A stretch of 29,327 bases of DNA from Rhodocyclaceae bacterium UBA2271 (GCA_002347405.1 DDXB01000050.1:1-29327); one strand, 5' to 3'; shown: positions 1 to 10,700, counted from the stretch's first letter. Notes: generated by a model from the letters alone, not told the origin. Numbers and translations: made by a program.

Positions 1-19
1 TGCGCCCGTGCCGGGCGCA
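1..19. repeat. Small GC-rich hairpin at window edge
   Basis: An 8-bp inverted repeat (1-8 with 12-19) with a 3-nt loop. It lies just beyond the T-run of the 6S RNA terminator on the minus strand. It may be a second stem of that terminator or belong to the next gene outside the window. I cannot decide between these. Confidence 0.4.
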
Positions 20-20
20 C

Positions 21-56
21 AAAAACAACCGCTCCGGCAATTGCCGGAGCGGTTGT
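21..56 (-). terminator. Rho-independent terminator after 6S RNA
   Basis: Positions 25-56 form a perfect 32-bp palindrome centred on the AATT at 39-42. On the minus strand it is followed at once by a run of five T (21-25 on the plus strand are A). This is the shape of an intrinsic terminator for transcripts arriving from zapA and 6S RNA. Confidence 0.8.
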
Positions 57-85
57 GCCTTGCTGGGTTCCCCGCTTGTGCCGTT

Positions 86-268
86 TGAGCCGGCATCCTG
101 AACCTTGGTTCAGATAGGTCGCGTTCCTGCCGCTTCAGGTGCATTCACACGCAGAGCGCGGAATGCTCACAACAGCGGCGTCCATGGGCGGCGACCGATG
201 CAAATGCGTATTGGTTCAAGGAATGTATGGCCTTGACGAACACCGCAGGGAATTCCGGGAGCCCGGCT
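86..268 (-). ncRNA. ssrS: 6S RNA
   Basis: 6S RNA binds the sigma70 RNA polymerase holoenzyme and damps transcription in stationary phase. It folds as a long irregular hairpin with a central bubble. Read on the minus strand, this stretch shows the conserved 3'-arm signature TGAACCAAGGTTCAGG (around 97-112). A matching CCTTGAACCA element lies on the 5' arm (around 207-216), and the closing stem AGCCGG/CCGGCT pairs 263-268 with 88-93. The resulting length of about 180 nt is typical. It begins about 50 nt after the zapA stop and is followed by a strong terminator, which matches the usual zapA-6S gene order of proteobacteria. Exact ends are estimated from the closing stem. Confidence 0.85.
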
Positions 269-319
269 GACTACCAAGCTGTCGTCTGCTGCGTCACCCG
301 GAACGACTTGCCAGTGATG

Positions 320-658
320 TCAGAACAGTTCGTCCTGCCGGGCGAGCGCCTCATCCAGCCGCGCTTCTATGATTTTTATTCTACGCCGCAGAGCTTCAGC
401 GTCAATGTCTTTTTCAGTTAATGGTGCCGCGGCAGATGCAGGAGCACCTCCGGACTGGCGCATGGCATTCAATTCATAAGCCAGATTCAAGGCGGCCACT
501 ACGGCCAGACGCTCACCCGTACTACGGGTGGTGCGGGCTGCTTCACCCATGCGGGCATCAAGCAATGCGGCGGCGGCGGTAAGCGTATCGAACTCTTCGG
601 GAGCGCAGGCTACCCGGTATTCGCGTCCCTGCAGCTTGATATCGAGCGTCGAACTCAT
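320..658 (-). CDS. zapA: Cell division protein ZapA
   Basis: ZapA is a small cytoplasmic protein that binds FtsZ and promotes bundling of FtsZ protofilaments in the Z ring. The 112-residue product begins MSSTLDIKLQGREYRVACAP and has the ZapA layout: an N-terminal beta-rich part with the G-R-E-Y motif, then a long helical part (LLDARM, STGERLAVVAALNLAYEL) that forms the dimeric coiled coil. I chose the start at 658 rather than the longer ORF start at 682 because GGAGG lies at the right distance upstream. The extra N-terminal residues (GRPGGGR) would also be read from a dispersed repeat. The ZapB-like gene lies upstream and 6S RNA downstream on the same strand. Length is close to the E. coli protein (109). 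Confidence 0.93.
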   Translation of the reverse strand: MSSTLDIKLQGREYRVACAPEEFDTLTAAAALLDARMGEAARTTRSTGERLAVVAALNLAYELNAMRQSGGAPASAAAPLTEKDIDAEALRRRIKIIEARLDEALARQDELF

Positions 659-670
659 TCTGCCTCCACC

Positions 671-752
671 GGGCCGCCCCAAGGAGGCTCAGTTGCCAAA
701 TGACGCCCTCCCGTGGCGGGCAGCGAGCCGAATTTGCGAGCGCGGGGGGCCA
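671..752 (+). repeat. Dispersed repeat B, copy 1 (between zapB-like gene and zapA)
   Basis: Starts GGGCCGCCCCAAGGAGGC, has a central GC hairpin, and ends GCGAGCGCGGGGGGCCA. The same ends occur at 4995-5088 (inverted), 18029-18095 and 18110-18197. This copy fills the gap between the two zap genes. Its right edge touches the stop codon of the upstream gene. Confidence 0.8.
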
Positions 753-947
753 TCATTCTGCCGGCAACCTGTCCATTAGGCCTTCGAGCCGGGTGCGCGC
801 AGTGGCCATGCGCGCAGCGAGGTCCGCTTTTTCATTTTCGAGCGAATCGACCAAAGTCCGCAGCCGATGATTTTCAGCGCGCAAAGCATCGCACAGGGCT
901 ATGACCTGAGTCACCTTGTTATCGAGTCCGCCAAACTCATCATTCAT
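753..947 (-). CDS. ZapB-like coiled-coil protein (TIGR02449-type)
   Basis: A 64-residue, almost wholly helical protein (LDNKVTQVIALCDALRAENH, then LRTLVDSLENEKADLAARM) with heptad spacing of leucine, isoleucine and valine. Small coiled-coil genes of this type commonly precede zapA in beta- and gammaproteobacteria. They are annotated as TIGR02449 family or ZapB-like and are thought to assist Z-ring assembly with ZapA. The assignment rests on size, coiled coil and position; I see no catalytic motif. The gene is on the same strand as zapA, separated from it by about 95 bp that is largely repeat B, so the pair is probably co-transcribed. The stop codon (753-755) touches the right edge of repeat B, suggesting the repeat inserted just after this gene. 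Confidence 0.75.
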   Translation of the reverse strand: MNDEFGGLDNKVTQVIALCDALRAENHRLRTLVDSLENEKADLAARMATARTRLEGLMDRLPAE

Positions 948-1059
948 GGGCGCGAAGTTTGTTATAAAAACAATTACCAGTCAAGTAGTTCGGGGGACTT
1001 GTGAAGGTATCACCGCAACAACGTGGATAAATCGCCGCTACATTTCGCCGCGCAGTCAA

Positions 1060-1083
1060 AAAGTCGGCGCTGGTGGAACGGCG
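1060..1083 (+). repeat. Repeat A copy 1 (upstream of btuB)
   Basis: A 24-bp match to the dispersed repeat A consensus with two mismatches. It is the only intergenic copy apart from the one in the island's direct repeat. It lies 4 bp upstream of a TATAAT box at 1088-1093, so it forms the spacer and -35 area of the putative btuB promoter. Confidence 0.75.
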
Positions 1084-1093
1084 CGCCTATAAT
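1060..1093 (+). promoter_or_regulatory. Putative promoter of the btuB operon
   Basis: A perfect TATAAT at 1088-1093 lies just before the riboswitch leader. No good -35 hexamer stands 16-18 bp upstream, because that region is repeat A. The call rests on the -10 box and on position only. Confidence 0.4.
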
Positions 1094-1104
1094 TCGCCCG
1101 CTTT

Positions 1105-1300
1105 GTCCGTGGTGTCTGTCGGGTCAATTTGTTATCTGGCCCACAGGTGAAACGGGAATGAGGTGAGCTTAATCGGCAAACCCTCGGCTGCCCCCGCAAC
1201 GGTAAGGAAGTGCGGCTGCTCCAATCGGCCACTGGGAGAAATCCCGGGAAGGCGGAGCAGCAAGACTTCCGAGCCCGGAGACCGGCCTCGGACAATCCAT
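1105..1300 (+). promoter_or_regulatory. Cobalamin (AdoCbl) riboswitch
   Basis: This is an RNA leader that binds adenosylcobalamin and shuts off expression of the downstream B12 genes when the vitamin is plentiful. Conserved blocks are visible in order: GGTGAAACGGGAATGAGGTG (about 1146-1165), GCTGCCCCCGCAACGGTAA (about 1187-1205), CCACTGGGAGAAATCCCGGGAA (about 1229-1250), and the B12 box GCCCGGAGACCGGCC (1272-1286). It sits directly ahead of btuB, the classic target. Because btuB-btuC-btuD-cobO-cobB-bluB are nearly contiguous, the switch could control the whole set. The outer limits are estimated. Confidence 0.95.
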
Positions 1301-1424
1301 CACTGCGCTGCGGGGGGCGGCGCGTCGGGGTTTTTCGTCGCACGATTTTCCCGTCGCAATGCTCCCTTTGGCGTTTTCCGTTACCACGGCCTGCGGGGAC
1401 GCTGGCCGCACCGGGAGTATTTCA

Positions 1425-3257
1425 ATGACCATCCACCTTTCACGCACGACCGTTGCCGTCGCGCTTTCGCTGGTTTTTCAACCGGCCTTTGCCGCACCCA
1501 TCACCGACGAGGCCGCCGTTGTCGTTACGGCGACGCGCATGCCGACGCGAGCCAACGAACTCCTCAACGATGTCACGGTTCTCAGCCGCGCAGACATCGA
1601 GACCAGTAGCGCGGCGTCGCTGCCGGAACTGCTGGCCGCGCAGCCGGGCATCCAGTTCAGCACCAACGGTGGCGCCGGCAAGTCTGGCGGGCTGTTTCTA
1701 CGTGGTGCCGAAAGCCGCCACACGGTGGTGCTGGTCGACGGCCTGCGCCTCAACTCGGCCACCGCCGGCGATACGGCGCTCCAGCACATCCCCTTGTCGC
1801 AAATCGAGCGCATCGAGATCGTCCGCGGGCCGGTATCCGGACTCTACGGCTCGGAAGCCATCGGCGGCGTGGTGCAGATCTTCACCCGGCGCGGCGAGGG
1901 CGCGCCGCGCGTCTCGGTACAAGCCAGTGTCGGCAGTCGTAATACCTCTGATCTCTCGGCCAGCGTTGCGGGATCGAGCAGCGCGCTTAACTACGCCCTG
2001 ACGGTGGGCCGCTTCGCGACCGATGGCACCTCGGCCACCACGAGTCCGGCCGCTTTTGGCTACAACCCGGATGCCGACGGTTATCGCCAGGAACATGTCA
2101 GCGGTCGCATCGGCCTGAACCTCGCGCCGGGCCACAGCTTGACGGCGAACCTGTTTTACAGCGACGGTGTCAGCCGTTACGACAATGGCGCCAGCGGCTA
2201 TGATCACCGCATGCTGCACACCCTCCAGGCAACCGGGCTGGAATCGAAAAACCGTTTCCTACCCGGCTGGACCAGCACCCTGCGCCTGGCCGAGAGCATG
2301 GACGATGCTGCCAACCATTCCTCGGCCACGACCAAGAGCGTTTTCAAGACCAGCCAGACCCAGGCCGTCTGGCAGAACAACTTCAACACGCCGCTGGGTG
2401 ACATCATGGCCGGACTGGAACGTCTTGAGCAGCGCGTCACCAGCACCACGGCCTACACAGTGAAGGAGCGTGGCGTCGACTCGCTGCTGCTAGGTTATCA
2501 GGGCCACCTCGGCGCCCATCGCCTGCAAGCCTCGGCCCGCCGCGATGACAATTCCCAGTTCGGCGCCAAGACTACCGGCATGGCCTATTACGGCTACCAG
2601 ATCGACGCCCAGTGGCGCGCCTCGGTTGGCGCCGGCACGTCATTTTCAGCACCGACCTTCAACCAACTGTATTTCCCCGGCTTCGGCACCTCGACCCTGC
2701 GGCCAGAGCATGGCAACAACCGCGAGGCGGCGCTGGTCTGGGAGCAGGGCCGCCAGCGCTTTTCGGCCACCTGGTTCGACAATCGCGTCAACGATCTCAT
2801 TGCCTCGGCCTGGGTTGGGCCGGGACCCTGGGATTACCGCGCGCAAAACGTGCAGAAGGCGCAGCTTTCCGGCTGGACGCTCACCGGGAAAACCACGCTG
2901 GCCGACTGGCATGCCCGCGCGTCGCTCGACCTGCTTGAGGCAAAGGACGTCGATACCGGCAGATGGCTGCCGCGACGTGCTCGCGAGCATTTGACACTGG
3001 GTCTTGGGCGTGATTTCGGCGCCTGGTCGGTGAATAGTGATCTGCTGGCCAGCGGCTATCGTTACGACAACACGACGAACACCCGGCGTCTCGGCGGGTA
3101 TGCCGTGGTCAATCTTGGCGTCGATTACCGCTACGCAGCGGATACCACGCTTTTCGCCCGCGCCGTCAACCTGTTCGACAAGCGTTACGAACTGGCCGCC
3201 GACTACGCCACGACACGGGCCGGTCTGTTCGCTGGCATCCGGCACAACTTCCGCTAA
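1425..3257 (+). CDS. btuB: TonB-dependent outer-membrane vitamin B12 receptor BtuB
   Basis: This 610-residue outer-membrane receptor imports cobalamin, powered by TonB-ExbBD. The N-terminus is a signal peptide (about 23 residues, ending QPAFA). It is followed by a TonB-box-like stretch and the plug domain (VVVTATRMPTRANEL, then VLVDGLRLN and RIEIVRGPVSGLYGSEAIGG), then a long 22-strand-type barrel with many alternating aromatic and polar segments. The start at 1425 was chosen because GGGAG lies 7 nt upstream and the signal peptide begins there. The ORF opens upstream at 1359, but that extension is not signal-like. Length matches E. coli BtuB (614). It follows a cobalamin riboswitch, which makes the substrate assignment strong. 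Confidence 0.94.
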   Translation: MTIHLSRTTVAVALSLVFQPAFAAPITDEAAVVVTATRMPTRANELLNDVTVLSRADIETSSAASLPELLAAQPGIQFSTNGGAGKSGGLFLRGAESRHTVVLVDGLRLNSATAGDTALQHIPLSQIERIEIVRGPVSGLYGSEAIGGVVQIFTRRGEGAPRVSVQASVGSRNTSDLSASVAGSSSALNYALTVGRFATDGTSATTSPAAFGYNPDADGYRQEHVSGRIGLNLAPGHSLTANLFYSDGVSRYDNGASGYDHRMLHTLQATGLESKNRFLPGWTSTLRLAESMDDAANHSSATTKSVFKTSQTQAVWQNNFNTPLGDIMAGLERLEQRVTSTTAYTVKERGVDSLLLGYQGHLGAHRLQASARRDDNSQFGAKTTGMAYYGYQIDAQWRASVGAGTSFSAPTFNQLYFPGFGTSTLRPEHGNNREAALVWEQGRQRFSATWFDNRVNDLIASAWVGPGPWDYRAQNVQKAQLSGWTLTGKTTLADWHARASLDLLEAKDVDTGRWLPRRAREHLTLGLGRDFGAWSVNSDLLASGYRYDNTTNTRRLGGYAVVNLGVDYRYAADTTLFARAVNLFDKRYELAADYATTRAGLFAGIRHNFR

Positions 3258-3259
3258 CC

Positions 3260-4243
3260 ATGCCCGCCCGCCGCCGCGCCCTGCTGGTCCTCGCCCTGCT
3301 CGCCGTCCTGAGCCTGGCGAGCTTAAGCGTGGCGCTGGCGGTCGGCAGCATACCGCTTGCTTTTACTGAGGTTTTCGCCGCCCTGGCGGGCGCGGATACC
3401 GCTGCGCGCCAGATCATCCTCGACCTGCGCCTGCCGCGCGCACTGGCGGGTTTCGCCTGCGGCGGCTTGCTGGCGCTGGCCGGCGCACTGATGCAGGTGC
3501 TGTTGCGCAACCCGCTCGCCGATCCCTATGTGCTGGGCATCTCCGGCGGCGCCGGGGTGGGCGCCCTGTCGGCCATGCTGCTCGGCCTGGCGGGGCTGGG
3601 CATCGCCGGTTTTTCCTTCGTCGGCGCGCTTGCCGCCATGCTGCTGGTGTTCGGCCTCGCGCATGGCGACGGCAGCTGGACGCAGACGCGGCTGTTGCTC
3701 ACCGGCGTGGTGGTCGCCGCCGGCTGCGGCGCCGTGGTGGCGCTGATCCTCACCGTCGCGCCGGAACAAAAGATCCACGGCATGCTGTTCTGGTTGATGG
3801 GCGACCTGTCCCAGGCCGCCGCATTCCTGCCCGCGCTGGCCGTACTGGCGCTCGCACTGGCCGTCACCCTGCCCTTCGCCCGCGAACTCAACCTGCTGGC
3901 GCGCGGCGGCGAACAGGCTCGGGCGCTCGGCGTGGCGGTGCCGGCGCTGCGGCGGCTGATCTACTTCGTCGCCGCGCTCGCTACCGCGGCGGCCGTCACC
4001 ACCGCCGGTTCGATCGGCTTCGTCGGCCTGATCGTGCCGCATCTGGCGCGGCTCGCCATCGGCAGCAACATGGGCAACGACCAGCGCCTGCTGCTGCCCG
4101 CCGCCGTGCTCGCCGGCGGCAGCCTGCTGGTGCTCGCCGACACGCTGGCCCGCACCGTCGTCGCACCGCTCCAGCTGCCGGTCGGCGTGCTCACCGCGCT
4201 GATCGGCGTGCCGGTGTTTTTGTATCTGCTGAGCAGAAAATGA
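3260..4243 (+). CDS. btuC: Vitamin B12 ABC transporter permease BtuC
   Basis: An inner-membrane permease of the FecCD family, 327 residues (E. coli BtuC has 326), with about ten hydrophobic helices. Family marks include LRLPRALAGFACGGLLALAG near the N-terminus, QVLLRNPLADPYVLGISGGA, the GGEQARALGV cytoplasmic loop that contacts the ATPase, and GLIVPHLARL near the C-terminus. It starts 2 nt after the btuB stop and ends in a 4-bp ATGA overlap with btuD, so the two are translationally coupled. The binding-protein partner btuF is not adjacent. It lies in the opposite-strand arm at 13141-14046. Confidence 0.93.
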   Translation: MPARRRALLVLALLAVLSLASLSVALAVGSIPLAFTEVFAALAGADTAARQIILDLRLPRALAGFACGGLLALAGALMQVLLRNPLADPYVLGISGGAGVGALSAMLLGLAGLGIAGFSFVGALAAMLLVFGLAHGDGSWTQTRLLLTGVVVAAGCGAVVALILTVAPEQKIHGMLFWLMGDLSQAAAFLPALAVLALALAVTLPFARELNLLARGGEQARALGVAVPALRRLIYFVAALATAAAVTTAGSIGFVGLIVPHLARLAIGSNMGNDQRLLLPAAVLAGGSLLVLADTLARTVVAPLQLPVGVLTALIGVPVFLYLLSRK

Positions 4244-4992
4244 TCCTGTCCGCCCGCAACCTCGCCGTCAGCATCGGCCTGCACAAGGTCTGCAGCGGGC
4301 TCGGCCTCGATCTCGCGCCTGGCAGCCGACTGGCCATCCTCGGCAAGAACGGCGCCGGCAAATCGACGCTGCTCGCCACCCTCGCCGGCCTGCGCGCCCC
4401 CGATGCCGGCACGCTGTTGCTTGACGGTAAAAGTTACGCGGAACACGGACTGCGCAAAGCGGCGCGCTTGCGCGGCTGGCTCGGCCAGGACCGCTCGGAC
4501 CCCTTCGCCAGCACCGTGCTGGAAACCGTGCTGACCGGCCGTCATCCGCACCTCGGCCGCTGGTCGTGGGAATCAAGCGCCGACGCGGACATCGCCCGCG
4601 CCGCGCTCGCGGCGCTGAGCCTGGCCGACATGGAAGCGCGCGAAATCCACACGCTGTCGGGCGGCGAGCGGCAACGCGTCGCGCTCGCCGCGCTGCTCGC
4701 GCAGCAGCCGCGCCTCTACCTGCTCGACGAGCCGCTCGCCCACCTCGATCTCAACCACCAGATTGCCACGCTCGAACTACTGACGCGGCGCGCACGTGAA
4801 ACCGGCGTGGCGCTGGCGATGGTGCTGCACGACCCGAACCTGGCGCTGCGCTACTGCGACCAGGCCATCCTGCTGTTCGGCGACAGCCGGCACATCGCGG
4901 GCCCGGCGGTCGAGGTCATCGACGCCGCCACGCTGTCGAACCTGTACGGCCACCCGCTCAGGCGCGTCGAGAATTTTTTCATACCGGAGTAA
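4240..4992 (+). CDS. btuD: Vitamin B12 ABC transporter ATPase BtuD
   Basis: A 250-residue ABC ATPase that drives cobalamin import through BtuC. All motifs are present: Walker A GKNGAGKST (about residues 35-43), the Q-loop area (GWLGQDRSD), signature LSGGERQR, Walker B LYLLDEPLAHLD and the switch histidine (VLHDPNLALRYCD). It overlaps btuC by ATGA. The stop codon is followed at once by an inverted copy of repeat B. The relationship to other FecE-like ATPases (siderophore or haem) is close, but the riboswitch and neighbours argue for B12. Confidence 0.92.
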   Translation: MILSARNLAVSIGLHKVCSGLGLDLAPGSRLAILGKNGAGKSTLLATLAGLRAPDAGTLLLDGKSYAEHGLRKAARLRGWLGQDRSDPFASTVLETVLTGRHPHLGRWSWESSADADIARAALAALSLADMEAREIHTLSGGERQRVALAALLAQQPRLYLLDEPLAHLDLNHQIATLELLTRRARETGVALAMVLHDPNLALRYCDQAILLFGDSRHIAGPAVEVIDAATLSNLYGHPLRRVENFFIPE

Positions 4993-4994
4993 CA

Positions 4995-5088
4995 ATGGCC
5001 CCCCACGCTCGCAAAACCGGCTCGCTGCCCCCCATGAAATCACCCGAAGCGGTGACAGGGGGGCGCATGCCTCCTTGGGACGGCCCGG
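4995..5088 (-). repeat. Dispersed repeat B, copy 2 (btuD-cobO gap)
   Basis: Read on the minus strand this is the long form of repeat B: GGGCCGTCCCAAG at one end, the internal TCACC/GGTGA mini-hairpin, and GCGAGCG-GGGGGGCCAT at the other. It fills almost the whole gap between btuD and cobO. It is closely similar to the copy inside cobQ at 18110-18197. Confidence 0.85.
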
Positions 5089-5105
5089 CGGAGGCATGAC
5101 ACATC

Positions 5106-5683
5106 ATGGATCACGTCACGCGCATGCGGCGCAAGAAGGAAGTCATCGACGCGAAAGTCGGCGCTGCCGGGACGGCGCGCGGCCTCTTCCTGATCCACAC
5201 CGGCACCGGCAAGGGCAAGTCTTCGGCCGCCTTCGGCGTGCTGGCACGCGCGCTGGGCCACGGCATGAGTGCCGTCGTGATCCAGTTCATCAAGAGCCGC
5301 TCGGACACCGGCGAGGAAGCCTTCTTCCGCGCGCAGCCGCAGGTGCGCTGGCACGTCATGGGGGAAGGTTTCACCTGGGAGACGCAGGACGACGCGAAGG
5401 ACGCCAACGCCGCACGCGCCGCATGGGACAAGGCGAAGCAGGCGCTCGCCGACCCGGCCATCGGTCTCGTCATCCTCGACGAATTCACCTACGCGCTCAA
5501 ATACCGCTGGCTCGACACGGCCGACGTGCTTGCCGCATTCGCCGCTCGCCCGCCGATGCAGCACCTGATCGTCACCGGCCGCGCCGCGCCGCCGGAACTC
5601 GTCGCCGCCGCCGATACCGTGACCGATATGACGCTGGTGAAGCACGCCTTCCAGGCCGGCGTGCAGGCGATGCCGGGAATTGA

Positions 5684-5690
<7 letters not shown>
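5106..5690 (+). CDS. cobO: Cob(I)yrinic acid a,c-diamide adenosyltransferase
   Basis: CobO/BtuR transfers the 5'-deoxyadenosyl group of ATP to Co(I) of a corrinoid in the cytoplasm. The 194-residue product has the family P-loop HTGTGKGKSSAAFG (about residues 31-44), VIQFIKS, and the acidic motif VILDEFTYALKY. It ends with the usual ITGR/HAF-type tail (VTGRAAPPEL, VKHAFQAG). Residues 16-24 (AKVGAAGTA) are encoded by a copy of dispersed repeat A. They fall in the short variable segment between the KKEV start and the first strand, where an insertion should be tolerated. Repeat B lies immediately upstream. The gene overlaps cobB by 7 bp. Confidence 0.93.
5154..5177 (+). repeat. Repeat A copy 2 (in cobO)
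   Basis: Matches the 24-bp consensus with one mismatch. It is in frame and encodes KVGAAGTA at residues 17-24 of CobO. Confidence 0.8.
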
Positions 5691-7035
<1,345 letters not shown>

Positions 7036-7039
<4 letters not shown>

Positions 7040-7707
7040 ATCCGCACCGCTACAGCACCGAGGAAATCACCGCCGTCGAGCGCGCCATCCGCGAACGGCG
7101 CGACATGCGCCACTTCCTGCCCGACCCGCTGCCGGACGGCTTGCTGGAACGCCTGGTCGCGGCCGCCTATCTCGCGCCCTCGGTTGGCTACATGCAGCCC
7201 TGGCGCTTCATTCGCGTGACCGACCGCGCCCTGCGCGAGCGCATCCACGCCATCGTCGAACAGGAACGTCTTGAGACGGCTGCCGCGCTGCCCTCGCGCA
7301 ACGAGGAATTCCTGCAAGTGAAGATCGAGGGCATTCGCGACTGCGCCGAGGTACTGGTGGTTGGCCTGATGCCGGAGCGCGAACGTCATATCGTCGGTCG
7401 CCGCACCCTGCCCGAGATGGACGTCGCCTCGGTGGGCTGCGCGATCCAGAACATGTGGCTGCTGGCGCGCGCCGAAGGCATCGGCCTCGGCTGGGTGTCC
7501 TTCTTCGACCCGGACGCGCTCGCCGCGCTGCTCGGCATGCCTGTGGGCGCGCGACCCGTCGCCATCCTCTGCATCGGCCGCGTGCCGGCGTTCTACCCGC
7601 GCCCGATGTTCGAGGACGCCGGCTGGGGCGCGCGCCTGCCGCTGGCGGACGTGCTGTTCGAGAACGCGTGGAAAGTCGGCGCTGGCGGGACGGCGCCGAG
7701 CTACTGA
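7036..7707 (+). CDS. bluB: 5,6-dimethylbenzimidazole synthase BluB
   Basis: BluB is a flavin-destructase of the nitroreductase fold that converts FMNH2 and O2 to 5,6-dimethylbenzimidazole, the lower ligand of B12. The 223-residue product shows IRERRDMRHFLPDPLPDGLL near the start, LAPSVGYMQPWRFI (FMN binding), EMDVASVGCAIQNMWLLARA, GLGWVSFFDP and FYPRPMFEDAGW, all BluB marks. The ATG overlaps the cobB stop (ATGA), which fixes the start. The last residues (KVGAGGTAPSY) are encoded by repeat A plus 12 bp. The same 39 bp that end this gene recur at 13109-13147, where they bracket an inserted cassette. Presence of bluB implies aerobic DMB formation. Confidence 0.94.
7669..7707 (+). repeat. 39-bp direct repeat, left copy (bluB 3' end)
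   Basis: Identical over 39 bp to 13109-13147: TGG, then a perfect repeat A, then CCGAGCTACTGA including the bluB stop. On the other strand it supplies the stop codon (TAG, 7701-7703) of the big NTPase gene. The two copies flank the two-gene cassette. Confidence 0.9.
7672..7695 (+). repeat. Repeat A copy 4 (bluB C-terminus)
   Basis: Perfect 24-bp copy, in frame, encoding KVGAGGTA near the C-terminal end of BluB. It is contained in the 39-bp direct repeat. Confidence 0.85.
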
Positions 7708-10700
7708 TTTTTCTGCGGTAGCGCGCAATCAATGACGCAGACGCGAATGCGGCGGCCTTCTTCCGGCGTCAGCGTCGAGCGCAGGCGCTCTTTGAGTTCG
7801 GCCGCGCTGCGCGTATTTCCTTCTGGATGCACGGGCATGTCCTTGCCGCCGAACCAGAACACCAGATAGATGCCGAAACCGTCGGCACCGGGGTCACGGG
7901 TGTAACGTTCGATCAGTTGCTCGTGCATCGCGCGCCACAGATCGGCATGACTGTCCTTCTTGATTTCGATGGGTACGTTGAAGCCCGTCGCGCCGCCAGA
8001 GGAAACGCGGATATCGGCACGCTTGTCCTCGGCGTAATAGCCTTCCTTGATCGCGTCGATGCCGAGTCGCCCAAGACGTTCTCTCAAGTCGGAGAGCAAG
8101 ATATCGCGGCAGTCGTTCTCGAGCTTCGGGCGCACCGGCTTGTGGTCTTTATCGTCATCCCAGTACTGCCGATAGTCGTTGGTGCTGCCGTTGCGAATCT
8201 TGTCGGCGAGGTCGTGCAGATGATCGTAGGTCAACGCCGCAAGATCCGCAGCGTTGGCCGGTTGCAAGTTTGCCAAGGTGCGGCAAACCTCGCCGACATT
8301 CGGGAGGCGGAATTCGGCCTTGCGCCGCGCGATGCGTTGCGCATGGGCGGCATGCCGCAGGCGGTTGTGCCACGGCGCCAGCTTCGGCAAGGCCAGCAGG
8401 CGTTCCAGTTGCTGCGTTGCAGCTTTGTTCGGGTTGCCGCCGAGCGTATCGATGTAGCTGCGCACTTGTTCGGCGGTTTGCATCGCGGCGCTGACCCAGT
8501 GCGTACCCATCGGCCGTTCGGGCGGACTGCCGGGCGCGAGCAGTTCGATCAACAGTGCCAATGAGGATTCGGGCAGGATTCGACAGAAATCTTGCCATCT
8601 TTCGCGGTCGTGCAGTCTATGCAGAAAACCGCCAAGATGGCCGCGCGAGGCCTTGCTTGCACCGACATGGCGGGCGAGCGCGGTTTCGTAATCGCGTGGC
8701 GTGATCAGCAGGCCGCAGGCGAGCCAATACACGCGCTGCGCCGTGCTCATACTGCCCTGCGCCAGCCGTGCCGAAACGATGGCAGCCAAGGCAGGTCGTT
8801 CGAGATAGCGCAACGCGGCCTTGAGCAGCGGATCAAGCGCATTGGTCAGCAGTTGATTCTTGGCCCGCAGCGGAAAGCCCTTGAGCAGATCGGGCAGTGC
8901 CGCATGCGCGACGGCAGCAAAGTCGCTGTCATAGGCGAGTTGCCAGAGGCCGTGTAGATGCTCGTCTCCCTTGCGCAGCAGCGGCAAGGCGTAGGCAACG
9001 AGTACCCCGGCAACTAGCGCGGGTCGAGTCCTGACCAAGGTGGTAAACCAATCCGCTTCCTTTTCGGCGACCCAGGTAAGGCGAAAGGCCAGCAGCTTGC
9101 GCAGCACCTCGTCGTCGAGATGCAAGGCGGCTTCTGGATCGCTGCCGTAAAGTTCCTCCATGCCGGCCAGGCAGGGCTGGCGGATGAAATGCATGCGGCC
9201 CTTGGCTTCGAGATCGACGATCTCGGCGACGCTCGGCAGATCGTCGCGGTCGAGAGAGCGGCGGAATCCGGCATAGGCGGCCTCGATGAGTTCCTCTTCG
9301 CCGCCGAGAAAATCGGCCAACCGCTCGCGCGGCGCTTCGCCTTCGATATCGATGAATTTCCGGAGATACACCTGCGCCAGTTCGTGCAGGATCTGCGGGT
9401 GGGCGCTGCCGTTGCGGATGGCGTCGAGGTGTTTGCGAAAATGGCTGCGCCAGCCTTCTTTCCGCTGTGTTCGATCCTTGGCCCGTTCCCTCTTTCTTGC
9501 CGCGTCTTCTCCGCGCCAATCGTCGATGGGTAAGGAATTGAAACCTCGCAGATAGGGTTCGAGCTCGGGTTGTGCCTCGATCCAGGGGCCAAGATAGTCC
9601 AGGGCATCAAGCGTCAGCCATTCCTGCCCGCCTTGGCGGATGAGCTGCCTTGCCGCTTGCGCAAAATAGAACTGCTGGAATTCGCTGTCCGTTTCAGCCG
9701 CCGCCCGCTCCAGATACCAAGGAACGATATCGGCCGGCGGCTCCGCGTGATACAGGCGAGACACGCTATGGAATAAACAGGACCAGATATTTTCCTTGCC
9801 GACGCAGCGCGAAGCACCGATCAGCAGCATGGCCTTGTAGCGCTCCGGTCGCTCTGCAAGCCATGCGGCGACACACTGCTGATGCTCGCCATCAATGTGT
9901 GGATTGTCGTATTCGTTGAGTCCTGCGCCCAGCCATGTGTAAAGACGTAGGTCGTCGATGGTGTCGCCATGAATTTCGAGCGCACGCGCCAGCAACGTTC
10001 CCGCCACGCGCTCGGCTTGATAGTGGTCGAGCGACTTACGCAAGATGGGATATCGTTGTGCCAGTTGATCGAGAAGTTCGGGCAACTGGTCGTTTGGCGC
10101 ATCCTCTGATAAGGAGTGATCCCAAAATCCGCCGATGGTACGACTCTGTTTCTGCGGACGCAAGAAATCGAACACTTCCGCCGACCGAATGTGGTCGGGG
10201 AAAAGCTCGGTCAGCAGTCGACCGAGCAACTGTTCGTCCTTGTCTTCGATTGTCCCCGCATGAATGTCCTTGGCGATGGCAACAAGGCGGACAGCGTTGC
10301 GCGGCAGATCGCGCAGCAGAATCTTCAAGGCGGAATAGCGGATGTCTTCGGGGTAGCTGACATCCCGGATCGCAGCATCGAGCGGCGCGTCAAATTCAGC
10401 CAGCGGCGGGCCATAACGCAGCGCATCCAGCGCGCAGTCGAGAAGGGCGATATCGGCTTCGGCGCGCGAGGGCGAGGCGAGCAGTTCGAGGAAGACGGGC
10501 ACCATGTCCGGTGTCGCCAGTGCGCCGAAGGGCACGGCGGTCCAGTCTTGGGAGCGGAAGTTCGCGTAGCGCTCGGCTTCAGCCTTGAGCGCCGCCAGCA
10601 CGCGGCGCTTGTCGTCGAGAGGGAAGCCGCGCACGTCGCCGTAGAGCACGACGCCGAGCGGCTCGCGGGCGATGAGTTCGCCGCGGGCGCTCCGACAATG

